Assembly (NCBI RefSeq): GCF_002744715.1
Contig: NZ_KZ319372.1
Span: forward strand, 186,001-250,000
Reading direction: 5' to 3'
Length of the DNA: 64,000 bases
Origin: Marinobacter profundi
GTDB lineage: Bacteria > Pseudomonadota > Gammaproteobacteria > Pseudomonadales > Oleiphilaceae
In this document: piece by piece, positions 8,743-18,413 of the stretch
Numbering within the stretch: the first letter of the stretch is position 1
Layout: each line of letters begins with the position of its first letter
Position numbers and translations under genes: made by a program
Notes under the pieces: generated by a model
Databases searched by the model: none
What the model was told of the DNA's origin: nothing
The model's input: the letters and a program-made list of their open reading frames with translations, nothing else

Positions 8743-9887
8743 GCGCCGGCCTCCCGTGCGACCCGGTCCATATAGGCCGTGAAGATGTCCATGTACCGTG
8801 GGGTGGGAATCAGGAACGAATCATGTCCCCAGGGTGACTCGATCTCGGCGTAGCTGACCTTGCGCCGGGCGGAAATCATGGCGTTGACCATCTCTTCCGA
8901 GCGCGCTGGCGTGAAGCGCCAGTCGGTACTGAACGACAGGACCAGGAACTCGCAGCTGGCCTGCGCCAGCGCCTTTGCCAGATCGTTGTCAGTGTCATAG
9001 GCCGGGTCGAAGTAGTCCAGCGCCCGGGTCATCAGCAGGTAGGTGTTGGCGTCGAACGACTCGGAAAAACGTTCGCCCTGGTAGCGCAGGTAGCTCTCAA
9101 CCTGGAATTCGGCGTCATAACCGAACTTGTAGGCCTGGTCCCGCAGTTCGCGGCCGAATTTCTCGCCCATGGAGGCATCGGACAGATAGGTGATGTGACC
9201 CACCATGCGTGCCAGCATCAGGCCGCGGCGGGGCACTACATCAAAGTCGTAGTAACGGCCGTCGTGGAATTCCCGGTCTGAGGTGATGGCCTGGCGTGCC
9301 ACTTCGTTGAAGGCGATGTTCTGGGCGGTCAATCGCGGCGTGGAGGCGATAACGACCGCATGCTTCAGCCGGTCCGGGTAATCGAGGCTCCACTGCAGGG
9401 CCTGCATGCCACCGAGGGATCCGCCAACCACGGCCGCCCAGCACCGGACGCCGAGGCGGTCGGCCAGCAGCGCCTGGCTGTGGACCCAGTCCCGTACCGT
9501 CACCACCGGGAAGTCCGGGCCGTATTGCTGGCCGGTTTGCGGATTGATGGAGTTGGGGCCGGTACTGCCGTGGCAGCCACCCAGATTGTTCAGGCTGACG
9601 ACATAGAACCTGTTGGTGTCGATGGGCTTGCCCGGACCGATACAGCTGTCCCACCAGCCGGGCTTGCGGTCTTCCGGGTGGTGATAGCCGGCGGCATGGT
9701 GATGGCCGCTGAGTGCATGGCAGATCAGCACTGCGTTACTGGCATCCGCGTTCAGCTCGCCGTAGGTCTCGACCACCAGGTCGTAACTGTCCAGGGTCTG
9801 CCCGCAGGCCAGGGTGATGGGAGCATCAAAGTGCAGTGTCTGCGGGGTGACTATCCCAACAGAATCCGTGGGCAGGGAATCGGGCAT
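8739..9887 (-). CDS. metX: Homoserine O-succinyltransferase (MetX type)
   Basis: A 382-residue alpha/beta-hydrolase-fold acyltransferase that activates homoserine for methionine synthesis. The nucleophile is S157 in [14 protein letters not shown]; the triad is completed by the aspartate in [10 protein letters not shown] and the histidine in WGHDSFL. MetX enzymes of the Pseudomonas/Marinobacter group are reported to use succinyl-CoA (MetXS) although older annotation says acetyl; the acyl donor cannot be fixed from sequence alone. It is the first gene of the leftward metX-metW operon. I saw no SAM riboswitch in the 150 bases before it. Confidence 0.92.
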   Translation of the reverse strand: MPDSLPTDSVGIVTPQTLHFDAPITLACGQTLDSYDLVVETYGELNADASNAVLICHALSGHHHAAGYHHPEDRKPGWWDSCIGPGKPIDTNRFYVVSLNNLGGCHGSTGPNSINPQTGQQYGPDFPVVTVRDWVHSQALLADRLGVRCWAAVVGGSLGGMQALQWSLDYPDRLKHAVVIASTPRLTAQNIAFNEVARQAITSDREFHDGRYYDFDVVPRRGLMLARMVGHITYLSDASMGEKFGRELRDQAYKFGYDAEFQVESYLRYQGERFSESFDANTYLLMTRALDYFDPAYDTDNDLAKALAQASCEFLVLSFSTDWRFTPARSEEMVNAMISARRKVSYAEIESPWGHDSFLIPTPRYMDIFTAYMDRVAREAGA

Positions 9888-10007
9888 CGGCGCGACAGTT
9901 TCCTGGTTCGGTCCTAAAAAGATCTGGAGCTTCGTGGTGGCAGCCGGAACGGATGCCAGCCCAGCAGTTTAAAGGCCGCCACCCGTGGCTGCAACCGGTG
10001 AGGGAGG

Positions 10008-10028
10008 GGCGCCCGCCTGGCGGGCGCC
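10008..10028. terminator. GC-rich hairpin after the dynamin-like gene
   Basis: GGCGCCCGCC and GGCGGGCGCC form a perfect 10-bp stem around a single T, starting 8 bases beyond the dynamin-like stop codon. There is no U-tract on either strand, so it is either a Rho-type or RNA-stabilising hairpin. It lies between this gene and metX. Confidence 0.5.
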
Positions 10029-10035
10029 GGATTAC

Positions 10036-12000
10036 TCAGGCAATGCCGGTTATGTTAACGACTTTTTGCTGGATCAGGGTGGGTGCCGGCTTGCGGATCT
10101 GGCGCTGCATGGTGTCGGCCAGTTCCAGCTGGCGTTGCAGGTCGGCAATGCTGGCCTGCAGGCGCTCCCGTTCTGCCCGGCTGTCGCGGTCGCCACGTAC
10201 GGTATCCCGCAGGCGGCGGATCTGGTGTTCCAGCAACTGCTTCTGTTCCATGGAGTACTGCATGATCGGCAGCAGGGCTTCGGAGGGCCAGCGCTCCACA
10301 TCAGACCGTACGCGCTGGTGCAGGGTGCGGGCCTCGCCCACCATAACGTTGAAGAAGCGGCGGATCAGCAGGTTCTGTTCGGTCAGCAGGTTTTTCGGGC
10401 TGACGCGGAAACGGTTCGCCTTCTTGCGCAATTCCCGGATGGCGATTACGTGGCGACCGGCCCGCAACGGGATGGGCTCCAGATGGCGGGCCCGGGTGTC
10501 CTCGTTATAACGGCGGTAGATGGCCTCGACCATTTTCTCCGCCAGCTGTCCTTCTGCCATCAGATTGCTCAGGTCGCTCTCCAGGGCTTCAAAGAAATAG
10601 AACATCCCGCGGTTGATGCCGACGGTGGTCCAGCTCTTGGCCATGATAGCCCGTGCCTTGGCGGCATGGGCTTCGAACCGGTCCTCGCTGACCAGGGCGT
10701 TCAGGGATTCGCCCTGGGACTGCATCAGGCGGCGGCTGGAGCGCAGGGTAATCAGTTTTTTGTAGTAGAAGTCGTAATCGCGCTGGGCCCGGTCGGCCAG
10801 GCGCTTGAGCGCATCCTTGTCTATGCGGGTTTCGGAGCAGGCATCCAGCTCCTCGGACATCGCATCGAGGCGGCTCTGCATGGCTGCCTGGCTGTTCTGC
10901 AGCATTCCCAGCAGATCGTTGATCAGGCTCTGGGTGATGAGCTGTTCCTTGTGCATCAGGATGCGATTGATGATCAGCTGCTCAAGGCCGCCGAGATTGG
11001 AACGTTCGAACAGCGCGGAATTGTTGCGGATCCGGGCCAGCAGGCCCTGCTTGGCGGATACCGGAATGACGTCGTGATGGCGGATGCCAAGGTGGTCGGC
11101 GGTGTACGCCTGCACCCGCTTGATAGCGTCACTGGTGTGGTCGTCGCCCTGAAGGTCATCCCACAACACGTCGATCTTGTTCAGCACCGCGAAGCGGCCG
11201 GCACGGTGGTCGGCATGCTCGGTATCGATGTGGTCCTGCCAGATGGTCATGTCACTGGCGGTTACCCCGGTATCGGCACTGAGCAGGAAGATCACGGCGT
11301 GCGCGCTGGGTAACATGCTGATGGTGAGTTCGGGTTCGGAACCGAGCGCGTTGAGGCCGGGAGTATCGAGGATGCGCAGCCCGCGCTCGAACAGCGGATG
11401 GCGGATACTGACCTGGGCATTTCGCCACGCCGGAATAAGCACGTTGCCGGGCAGCTGCCGGTCATGTTCCAGCATGTCTTCCTCGAAACCGAGCTTGCGG
11501 GCCTCGTCCGTGGTGACGCTCTTGACCCGGGCGACCTCGCCGAGCACTTCGCGCATGACCTCCGGGTTGTGCTCGTCCAGCTCGTGGCGGATCCAGTGGT
11601 CCGGTTTCTTGCGCAGCTGCTGCAGCGAGAGATCACCGCAGCGGGTTTCGATGGGCAGCAGGAGCAGGTAGTTACGGTTTTCAGCCCGGTCAAAGAACAG
11701 CTCGGTCGGACACATGGTGGTCCGGCCGGCCTGGGAAGGCAGCATGCGCTGGCCGTAATCCGAGAAGAACAGCGCGTTGATCAGCTCGGTCTTGCCCCGG
11801 GAATACTCACCCACAAAGGCAATGGTGAGCTCATCCTCGATCAGCAGTTCCAGGCCGTGCCGTATGCGGTTGCTGATGTCATCCGAGAACAGATCGTTGT
11901 CCTGGAGCCAGAGACGGTAACGGCTGATTTGCCGGATCAGTTCTTTTTTCCATGCGTGATACGCCTCGACCTGTTGTGACAGGCTGCCAACTTTGCTCAT
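10036..12000 (-). CDS. Bacterial dynamin-like GTPase
   Basis: A 654-residue protein with a dynamin-type GTPase domain in the N-terminal 320 residues: P-loop GEYSRGKTEL at residues 64-73, switch threonines in AGRTTMCPTEL, DTPGLNALG (G3) and LNKIDVLWDD (G4). Long helical, charged regions follow (about 360-650), with a final coiled coil (RAERERLQASIADLQRQLELADTMQRQI), as expected for the stalk. There is no clear transmembrane helix, so membrane contact would be peripheral. Bacterial dynamin-like proteins remodel or protect membranes; the role of this subgroup is unknown. It lies alone between metX and yggT, with a hairpin on each side. Confidence 0.88.
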   Translation of the reverse strand: MSKVGSLSQQVEAYHAWKKELIRQISRYRLWLQDNDLFSDDISNRIRHGLELLIEDELTIAFVGEYSRGKTELINALFFSDYGQRMLPSQAGRTTMCPTELFFDRAENRNYLLLLPIETRCGDLSLQQLRKKPDHWIRHELDEHNPEVMREVLGEVARVKSVTTDEARKLGFEEDMLEHDRQLPGNVLIPAWRNAQVSIRHPLFERGLRILDTPGLNALGSEPELTISMLPSAHAVIFLLSADTGVTASDMTIWQDHIDTEHADHRAGRFAVLNKIDVLWDDLQGDDHTSDAIKRVQAYTADHLGIRHHDVIPVSAKQGLLARIRNNSALFERSNLGGLEQLIINRILMHKEQLITQSLINDLLGMLQNSQAAMQSRLDAMSEELDACSETRIDKDALKRLADRAQRDYDFYYKKLITLRSSRRLMQSQGESLNALVSEDRFEAHAAKARAIMAKSWTTVGINRGMFYFFEALESDLSNLMAEGQLAEKMVEAIYRRYNEDTRARHLEPIPLRAGRHVIAIRELRKKANRFRVSPKNLLTEQNLLIRRFFNVMVGEARTLHQRVRSDVERWPSEALLPIMQYSMEQKQLLEHQIRRLRDTVRGDRDSRAERERLQASIADLQRQLELADTMQRQIRKPAPTLIQQKVVNITGIA

Positions 12001-12136
12001 CGCACTGACCTTTTCCTGACTGCGGAATAATTATTAACTGGCGTTAATGCAGGACTATAGCGGGAGTTTCCTGCGGGGCCTACGGAGCCCGGGTGGGCCA
12101 GGGTGGTTTTTTATAGCAGCGAGGCCGGGTAAGGTC

Positions 12137-12174
12137 AAAAAAAAGCCGCTGAATCAATGATCTGAGTCAGCGGC
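12137..12174 (-). terminator. Rho-independent terminator of proC-yggT
   Basis: On the - strand GCCGCTGA pairs with TCAGCGGC and is followed by eight T residues. It lies about 80 bases past the yggT stop and ends the leftward transcript before the dynamin-like gene. Confidence 0.88.
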
Positions 12175-12255
12175 GTGGGCCGTGGGTGACCCTGTGAGTG
12201 TTTGTAAAGAATTGTGAATTTGTGATCCGGCCTGCGTTCTTTGCGTGACGTCCGG

Positions 12256-12840
12256 TCAGAGCCCCAGGCCGATGGCGCCGAGGCCTGCGGCAATCTTCAT
12301 GTGGTTGATGATCACTGAAATCACATTGAGGATCAGGAACACTATGATCGGGGACAGATCCAGCCCCCCCATGGACGGCATCAGGTTGCGTACCGGACGC
12401 ATGACCGGTTCGGTGATCTGGGCGACCAGCTGAATCGCCGGGTGATGGCTGCCGGGGGCAATCCAGCTCACCACGACTACGGCGATGACCGACCAGAAAT
12501 AGATCTTGACGATCAGTCCCAGCACATTCAGTACCGACCAGACCAGCAGGGTGATCGGGTTGATTGCCGGAATGCCCTGGTTGAGGGTGATCAGGATCAG
12601 GAAGAAGGTGAGGGCCTGGATGATAACCGCCAGCACCAGGGCGGCGCCGTCAATGCCACCCCAGCCCGGAATAAAGCGGCGTAGCGGGCGCAGCAGCGGG
12701 TTGGTGGCCTTGACCACGAACTGGCAGATCGGATTGTAGAAATCCGCTCTCGCCAGTTGCAGCAGAAAGCGCAGCAGCACCACGGTCAGGTAGAACGTCG
12801 AGGCAATGAGCAGGATGGTAATCAGGATATCCGCCAGCAT
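12256..12840 (-). CDS. yggT: YggT family membrane protein
   Basis: A 194-residue inner-membrane protein with two YGGT repeats, each holding a pair of hydrophobic helices and the conserved NPICQFVVKATNPLLRPLRRFIPG and HPAIQLVAQITEPVMRPVRNLMPS segments. The family is linked with osmotic tolerance and with membrane-protein assembly, but the mechanism is not defined. Its position right after proC and yggS is conserved across gammaproteobacteria. Confidence 0.9.
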   Translation of the reverse strand: MLADILITILLIASTFYLTVVLLRFLLQLARADFYNPICQFVVKATNPLLRPLRRFIPGWGGIDGAALVLAVIIQALTFFLILITLNQGIPAINPITLLVWSVLNVLGLIVKIYFWSVIAVVVVSWIAPGSHHPAIQLVAQITEPVMRPVRNLMPSMGGLDLSPIIVFLILNVISVIINHMKIAAGLGAIGLGL

Positions 12841-12920
12841 GAAGCCGTTTCTCCATTTATCAATCGGTTTCCCGGATCAGATGGGGGCATCCGGGGTGGT
12901 AAACAACCCTGGCCGGGTGA

Positions 12921-13754
12921 TCAGGACTTGCCGGCCAGTTCCCTTGCCATTTCTTCCGAGCGTTCGCAGGCCGCACGGTAGGCCTTGCCCACCAGTTGCC
13001 GCAGGCCGCCGTCCTCGAAACTCTGGATCGCCCGCTCGGTGGTACCCCCGGGAGACATGACGTTGCGCTTGAGCTGGGCCGGATCATGCTCACTGCGGGC
13101 CGCCATTTCCGCAGCACCGGCCATGGTCTGGATGGCCAGCTGACGGGCGGTGGAGGCTTCAATGCCGGCGGCGGTGGCGGCCTCCTCGAGGGCTTCGAGC
13201 ATCAGGAAGAAATAGGCCGGGCCGCTGCCGGAGAGTGCGGTTACCGCGTGCAGCTGGTCTTCGTCGGCCACCCACAGTGCGGTTCCTATGCTGCTGAACA
13301 CCGACTCGGCGGTCTGGCGCTGTTGCTCGGTGACCTGCTTGTTGGCAAACAGACCGGCCGCGCCCTTGCCGACCAGGGAAGGGGTATTGGGCATGACCCG
13401 CACCAGTGGCAGGCCACCGCCGAGCCAGCTATCGAGGGTGGCGGCTTCCAGTCCGGCCGCGATCGAGATCATCAGCGGGCGGGTGTTCTGCACCACCGGC
13501 GCGATATCACGACAGACGTCGGCCATGACCTGGGGCTTCACCGCAAGGATGACCACATCCGCCTGTTGCGCGCAGTAGCGGTTCTCGGTGGTTACACTGA
13601 CACCGAAACGCTTGCGAATGCTCTGCAGGTGGTCGTCGTCCGGCGCGCTGACCCAGATGTCTGCCGCCCGGAACCCGCTATCGAGCATGCCGCCGATGAT
13701 GGCGCTGGCCATGTTGCCGGCGCCGATGAACGAGATGGTTGGTGATTTACTCAA
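12921..13754 (-). CDS. proC: Pyrroline-5-carboxylate reductase
   Basis: A 277-residue NAD(P)H enzyme that makes proline from 1-pyrroline-5-carboxylate. The N-terminal Rossmann motif FIGAGNMASAIIGGML and the P5CR signature region GSGPAYFFLMLEALEEAA are intact, as is GGTTERAI near the C-terminus. It lies between yggS (59 bases upstream) and yggT (80 bases downstream), in one leftward unit. Confidence 0.95.
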   Translation of the reverse strand: MSKSPTISFIGAGNMASAIIGGMLDSGFRAADIWVSAPDDDHLQSIRKRFGVSVTTENRYCAQQADVVILAVKPQVMADVCRDIAPVVQNTRPLMISIAAGLEAATLDSWLGGGLPLVRVMPNTPSLVGKGAAGLFANKQVTEQQRQTAESVFSSIGTALWVADEDQLHAVTALSGSGPAYFFLMLEALEEAATAAGIEASTARQLAIQTMAGAAEMAARSEHDPAQLKRNVMSPGGTTERAIQSFEDGGLRQLVGKAYRAACERSEEMARELAGKS

Positions 13755-13813
13755 AATTTGCTCCGCCTGGCGTGGTTGATTCGATTGTGACCGATGATAG
13801 CAGGATCGGTTGG

Positions 13814-14509
13814 TCAGTTCCTTGCGCCGAACAGGGCGGTACCTACCCGAACCCAGGTGGCACCTTCAGCAATGGCCAGCTCGAGATCGTCGGACATGCC
13901 CATGGACAGGGTATCCAGCGGGCCCGCATCGGGAAAGCGGTGGCGCAGTTCCGCCAGGGCGTCGGCGAGGCGGTGAAAGCTGCTGCGCAGGCCTTGGTCA
14001 TCCTGCTGTGGGTCCGGAATGGCCATCAACCCCCTCAGGCGCAGGTTAGCCAGTTGACCAACCCCGGCGACCAGTTCTGGAAGCTCTTCCAGGCGACAGC
14101 CGGACTTGCTCGCTTCGTTATCGATGTTGACCTGCAGGCAAATGTTGAGTGGCGGCAGTTGCGGCTCCCGCTGCTCACTGAGCCGGCGGGCGATCTTCAG
14201 CCGGTCCACGCCATGGACCCAGTCAAAACTGGCCGCAATCTGGCGGGTCTTGTTGGACTGGATAGGGCCGATAAAATGCCATTCCAGCCCGTCGAGGTCC
14301 GCCAGGGCCGCAATCTTGTCGAGTGCTTCCTGCAGGTAGCTTTCGCCAAAGGCCCGTTGTCCGGCCGCGAACGCCTCCCGCAGGTCGGCGGCAGGCCGGG
14401 TCTTGCTGACTGCGAGCAAGTGCACAGATTCCACGGGCCGTCCGGCGGCCAATGTTGCTTTTTGTATGCGTCGGGTTACGCTCTCGATGTTGTCTGCTAT
14501 GCTGCTCAT
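13814..14509 (-). CDS. yggS: PLP homeostasis protein (YggS/PLPBP family)
   Basis: A 231-residue fold-type III PLP-binding protein without enzymatic activity, which keeps free pyridoxal phosphate in balance. The PLP lysine lies in HLLAVSKTRPA near residue 36; WHFIGPIQSNKTR and LMAIPDP are further family motifs, and the C-terminal LSMGMSDDLELAIAEGATWVRVGTALFG holds the phosphate-binding site. It is divergent from pilT, the classical yggS/pilT arrangement. Confidence 0.95.
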   Translation of the reverse strand: MSSIADNIESVTRRIQKATLAAGRPVESVHLLAVSKTRPAADLREAFAAGQRAFGESYLQEALDKIAALADLDGLEWHFIGPIQSNKTRQIAASFDWVHGVDRLKIARRLSEQREPQLPPLNICLQVNIDNEASKSGCRLEELPELVAGVGQLANLRLRGLMAIPDPQQDDQGLRSSFHRLADALAELRHRFPDAGPLDTLSMGMSDDLELAIAEGATWVRVGTALFGARN

Positions 14510-14655
14510 TGTGTTAATCCGGCGGTACTGGGTCTGTCATTGCTACGCTGACACGTTACCCGCAGGTCACTGAAAAGCCAAGTGATACGCCACCCTGGTC
14601 AGCGGCAACCGGCCGCGGCACCGGGAAAAAAGAAAAACGCCTTCCGAGGACCCCT

Positions 14656-15690
14656 ATGGATATTACCGAACTGCTTGCCTTCTCGGCGAAACAGGGTGCG
14701 TCTGACTTGCACCTGTCTGCCGGACTCCCTCCCATGATTCGTGTTGACGGCGATGTACGCCGTATCAATCTGCCGCCCATGGAACACAAGGAAGTTCACG
14801 GGCTGATTTACGACATCATGAACGACAAGCAGCGCAAGGACTACGAAGAGTTCCTCGAGACCGACTTTTCGTTTGAGGTGCCCGGGGTTGCCCGCTTCCG
14901 GGTGAATGCCTTCAACCAGAACCGCGGCGCCGGTGCGGTCTTCCGGACCATTCCGTCGAAGGTGCTGACCATGGAAGACCTGGGCATGGGCCAGGTGTTC
15001 AAGGATATCTCCTCGGTGCCCCGTGGTCTGGTGCTGGTCACCGGGCCGACCGGTTCGGGTAAGTCCACCACGCTGGCGGCGATGATGGATTACATTAACG
15101 ACAGTCGTTACGAGCACATCCTCACCATCGAGGACCCTATCGAATTCGTCCACGAATCCAAGAAATGCCTGGTGAACCAGCGGGAAGTCCACCGGGACAC
15201 GCTCGGCTTCAACGAAGCCCTGCGCTCGGCCCTGCGGGAAGACCCCGATATCATCCTGGTGGGTGAGCTGCGGGATCTCGAAACCATTCGCCTGGCCCTG
15301 ACCGCGGCGGAAACCGGTCACCTGGTGTTCGGCACCCTGCACACCACCTCGGCGGCCAAGACCATCGACCGGGTCGTTGACGTATTCCCGGCGGAAGAAA
15401 AGTCCATGGTTCGTTCGATGCTGTCCGAGTCACTGCAGGCGGTAATTTCCCAGACGCTGATGAAGAAGGTGGGCGGCGGCCGGATTGCGGCCCACGAGAT
15501 CATGATCGGCACGGCGGCCATTCGTAACCTGATTCGTGAAGACAAAGTGGCCCAGATGTATTCCGCCATCCAGACCGGTGGCTCCCTCGGTATGCAGACC
15601 CTCGACCAGTGCCTTGAGCGGCTGTTGCAGAAGGGCCTGATTTCCCGCGAGGCGGCCCGTTCCAAGGCCAAGATGCCGGATAATTTCTGA
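14656..15690 (+). CDS. pilT: Type IV pilus retraction ATPase PilT
   Basis: A 344-residue secretion-superfamily ATPase that powers pilus retraction, twitching and DNA uptake. Walker A GPTGSGKST starts near residue 130, an Asp box and EDPIEFVH follow, the Walker B region is ILVGELRDLETIRLAL, and the PilT-specific AIRNLIRE motif near residue 290 is present. CGAGGA-type ribosome binding lies 8-9 bases upstream of the ATG. It is followed 42 bases later by pilU, as in Pseudomonas. Confidence 0.97.
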   Translation: MDITELLAFSAKQGASDLHLSAGLPPMIRVDGDVRRINLPPMEHKEVHGLIYDIMNDKQRKDYEEFLETDFSFEVPGVARFRVNAFNQNRGAGAVFRTIPSKVLTMEDLGMGQVFKDISSVPRGLVLVTGPTGSGKSTTLAAMMDYINDSRYEHILTIEDPIEFVHESKKCLVNQREVHRDTLGFNEALRSALREDPDIILVGELRDLETIRLALTAAETGHLVFGTLHTTSAAKTIDRVVDVFPAEEKSMVRSMLSESLQAVISQTLMKKVGGGRIAAHEIMIGTAAIRNLIREDKVAQMYSAIQTGGSLGMQTLDQCLERLLQKGLISREAARSKAKMPDNF

Positions 15691-15732
15691 CCGTCCCGCA
15701 GTCACGGCAACTGACAGAATAAAGGTAGAGCA

Positions 15733-16854
15733 ATGGAATTTGAAAAGCTGTTACGGCTGATGGTCGAGAAAGGTGGTTCGGACCTGTTTATCACCGCAGG
15801 GGTGCCGCCGAGCATGAAGGTGAACGGCAAGGTGCTTCCGGTCACCAAGAATGCCCTGACGCCGGAGCAGACCCGGGAGTTTGTCTACGGCTCGATGAAC
15901 GACAAGCAGCGGGCCGAGTTCGAAGCCTCCCACGAGTGCAACTTCGCCATCAGTGCCCGCGGTATTGGCCGCTTCCGGGTCAGTGCTTTTTTCCAGCGCA
16001 ACCTCTGCGGCATGGTGCTGCGGCGAATCGAGATCAAGATTCCGCAAATTGACGACCTGTCGCTGCCCGACATCGTCAAGGACCTGGCGATGACCAAGCG
16101 CGGACTGATCATGTTTGTCGGCGCGACCGGCACCGGTAAGTCCACCTCGCTGGCCGCGATGCTGGGGTACCGTAACCGCAACAGTCGTGGTCATATCATT
16201 TCCATTGAGGATCCCATCGAATTTGTCCACCAGCACCAGGGTTGCATTGTCACCCAGCGGGAAGTGGGCATCGATACCGAGAGCTTTGAGGTGGCCCTGA
16301 AGAACACCCTGCGACAGGCGCCGGACGTTATTCTGATTGGTGAGGTACGGACCCGCCAGACCATGGAGTATGCGGTGCAGTTCGCTGAAACCGGCCACCT
16401 GTGCCTGGCGACCCTGCACGCCAACAACGCGAACCAGGCGCTGGACCGGATTATCCAGTTCTTCCCGCCGGAACAGCACAACCAGATCTGGATGGACCTG
16501 TCCCTCAACCTGCGGGCCATCGTGGCCCAGCAACTGATCCCGACCCCGGATGGCAAGGGGCGGCGGGCCGTTATCGAAGTTCTGATCAATACGCCGCTGG
16601 TGGCCGACCTGATCCGCAAGGCCGAGGTCCACAAGCTCAAGGAGCTGATGGCCAAGTCTGGCGAAGCCGGCATGCAGACCTTTGACCAGGCCCTCTACCG
16701 GCTGTATTCGGAAGGTGCGATCACCTATGAGGATGCATTGGCCCACGCGGACTCTGCCAACGACCTGCGACTGATGATCAAGCTCGGTGCGGATGCGCCA
16801 GGCTCGGACAAGCTGTCGTCCACGGTCGACAAGCTGTCGATCCAGGGTGATTGA
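15733..16854 (+). CDS. pilU: Type IV pilus accessory retraction ATPase PilU
   Basis: A 373-residue PilT paralogue that assists retraction in a PilT-dependent way. It has Walker A GATGTGKST, the ISIEDPIEFVHQHQGC Asp box, Walker B ILIGEVRTRQTMEYA and TLHANNANQALDRI. It lacks the AIRNLIRE motif of PilT and has the longer C-terminal tail typical of PilU. An AAAGGTAGAGCA leader precedes the ATG. No terminator is obvious after it. Confidence 0.96.
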   Translation: MEFEKLLRLMVEKGGSDLFITAGVPPSMKVNGKVLPVTKNALTPEQTREFVYGSMNDKQRAEFEASHECNFAISARGIGRFRVSAFFQRNLCGMVLRRIEIKIPQIDDLSLPDIVKDLAMTKRGLIMFVGATGTGKSTSLAAMLGYRNRNSRGHIISIEDPIEFVHQHQGCIVTQREVGIDTESFEVALKNTLRQAPDVILIGEVRTRQTMEYAVQFAETGHLCLATLHANNANQALDRIIQFFPPEQHNQIWMDLSLNLRAIVAQQLIPTPDGKGRRAVIEVLINTPLVADLIRKAEVHKLKELMAKSGEAGMQTFDQALYRLYSEGAITYEDALAHADSANDLRLMIKLGADAPGSDKLSSTVDKLSIQGD

Positions 16855-16932
16855 ATAAGGTGACCGAACTAGGTCGGATGCTTACGACTTTAGTCTAAAA
16901 CGATTAGTGTCCTGAATCTGTAGGGATGGCAT

Positions 16933-16962
16933 TTGAGGCCGTTGGCCTGTGCTGCGTATACT
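16933..16962 (+). promoter_or_regulatory. Sigma-70 promoter before the FadL-type gene
   Basis: TTGAGG at 16933-16938 and TATACT at 16957-16962 are separated by 18 bases, 27 bases before the start codon. Upstream, TTTAG-T-CTAAA forms a short inverted repeat (about 16891-16901) that could be an operator. Confidence 0.6.
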
Positions 16963-16988
16963 CCGCGCCGACTTAACAAGGAGATACC

Positions 16989-18374
16989 ATGCACAACAAT
17001 CCCTCCCGTCTCAGCCTTGCCATTCGCCTCGCTGCGCTGGCGGCCATCACGGCGCCCGCCAGCGTTTTCGCCGGAGGCTTTGCCCTCAACGAACAGAGTG
17101 CGTCCGCCATGGGTGTGGCCAACGCCGGCGCTGCCGCCAACCCTGAAAACGCCACCACGGTGCTGTTTAACCCGGCCGGCATGAGCCAGTTGTCCGGTAC
17201 CAACCTCTCGTTTGGTGCGGCGGTGCTGGATATCGATGCCGAGGCGAAGGCCGAAAGCATCTCGACGACCCGCAACAATCCCGCGGTTCCGGTTCAGCCG
17301 TCCAGCAATGGTGGAGATATTGCTGATCCGGCCGTGCTGCCTAACCTCTATGTGACGAAAGAGCTCAGTGAGCATGTGGATATCGGCTTCGGTATTCATG
17401 CCCCCTACGGCCTCGCCGCAGATTACGACAATGAGTTTGCCGGTCGGTTCTTTGCCGACAAGACCGAGTTGACTGCCATCGCCTTTACGCCGGCCATCGC
17501 CGTGAATAACGGCCAGGGGCTGTCCATGGGGCTCGGTCTCAACGTGATCTATGCAGAAGGGCGGCTGACCCGGTACCAGGATCTCAGCGACCAGGCCGGT
17601 GCCGCGGCGCTGGTGCTGGATGAACCCTACGCCGATGTGGAAGGCGACGATGTCGGCATGACGGTCCGCTTCGGTTTCCTGTACGAGCTTTCCGACAAGA
17701 CCCAGTTTGGCCTCAGCGCGCAGACCGGAACCGAGCTGGAGCTGAAGGGCGATCTGGAAGTATCGAATGTGCCGGTCCCGCCGACCTTTGCCCAGACTAC
17801 GACCCTGACCGAAAAAGTCAGGGTGCCACTGGCCATTCCGGAGAGTGTCAGCTTCGGTGCGCGTCACCGGTTCAATGATGACATTACCCTGCTGGCAGGG
17901 GCCACTTACGCCAAGTGGAGTCGCTTTGAGGAGCTGGATATCGTGAGTCGCGAGGTTGGCGGTGAGGTGGCTGGTGCGCCGTTTACCGGTGCCGTCATCA
18001 CTCACATTACCGAGCAGTGGGAAAACACCTGGCAGTTCAACTTCGGCGCCATCTGGCAGGCAACGCCGGCCTGGGCGTTCAAGGCCGGGTATGCGTTTGA
18101 TGAGTCGCCGGTGAACGAAAGCAACGTTACCGCCCGCATTCCTTCCGAGGACCGTCACTGGCTGACCCTCGGCACTCAATGGAAAGATGCCGGCTCGGGC
18201 TGGGCGGTGGATGTTGCGGTCGGCACCCTGATCTTCTCGGATGACGCCGAAGTGGATGACCGGGAATATAGCCACGAGGACCCGACCGGGGCACCGGTCA
18301 GTGCGGCCAACTATCAGGCAACCTATGACCTGAGCGCCTGGAGTGCCTCGGTCCAGGTCAGCAAGGCCTTCTGA
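16989..18374 (+). CDS. FadL/OmpP1-family outer-membrane transporter
   Basis: A 461-residue outer-membrane barrel of the FadL family, which carries long-chain fatty acids or other hydrophobic substrates across the outer membrane. A signal peptide ends at about residue 28 (APASVFAGGFALNEQS). The mature N-terminus has the plug-domain pattern SASAMGVANAGAAA and NPAGMSQLSGTNLSFGAA, and the chain ends in an aromatic residue (VSKAF). AAGGAGATACC gives a strong ribosome binding site, and ACAACAA lies at codons 2-4, a partial match to the A-rich Hfq/Crc motif. It stands alone after pilU. Confidence 0.92.
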   Translation: MHNNPSRLSLAIRLAALAAITAPASVFAGGFALNEQSASAMGVANAGAAANPENATTVLFNPAGMSQLSGTNLSFGAAVLDIDAEAKAESISTTRNNPAVPVQPSSNGGDIADPAVLPNLYVTKELSEHVDIGFGIHAPYGLAADYDNEFAGRFFADKTELTAIAFTPAIAVNNGQGLSMGLGLNVIYAEGRLTRYQDLSDQAGAAALVLDEPYADVEGDDVGMTVRFGFLYELSDKTQFGLSAQTGTELELKGDLEVSNVPVPPTFAQTTTLTEKVRVPLAIPESVSFGARHRFNDDITLLAGATYAKWSRFEELDIVSREVGGEVAGAPFTGAVITHITEQWENTWQFNFGAIWQATPAWAFKAGYAFDESPVNESNVTARIPSEDRHWLTLGTQWKDAGSGWAVDVAVGTLIFSDDAEVDDREYSHEDPTGAPVSAANYQATYDLSAWSASVQVSKAF

Positions 18375-18413
18375 CCCTGTTGTGACTGAAAAGGGCGGGC
18401 CTGCAATCGCGGG

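Noticed and set aside
9888-10007. SAM riboswitch upstream of metX
   Set aside because: No conserved multi-stem core could be recognised in these 120 bases.
9985-11313. 442-codon + strand frame over the dynamin-like gene
   Set aside because: Mirror of a GTPase with all G motifs intact; the + strand product has no family character.
16890-18275. 461-codon antisense frame over the FadL-type gene
   Set aside because: Long opposite-strand frames are common in GC-rich DNA; FadL has signal peptide, family motifs, promoter and ribosome binding site, the antisense has none.
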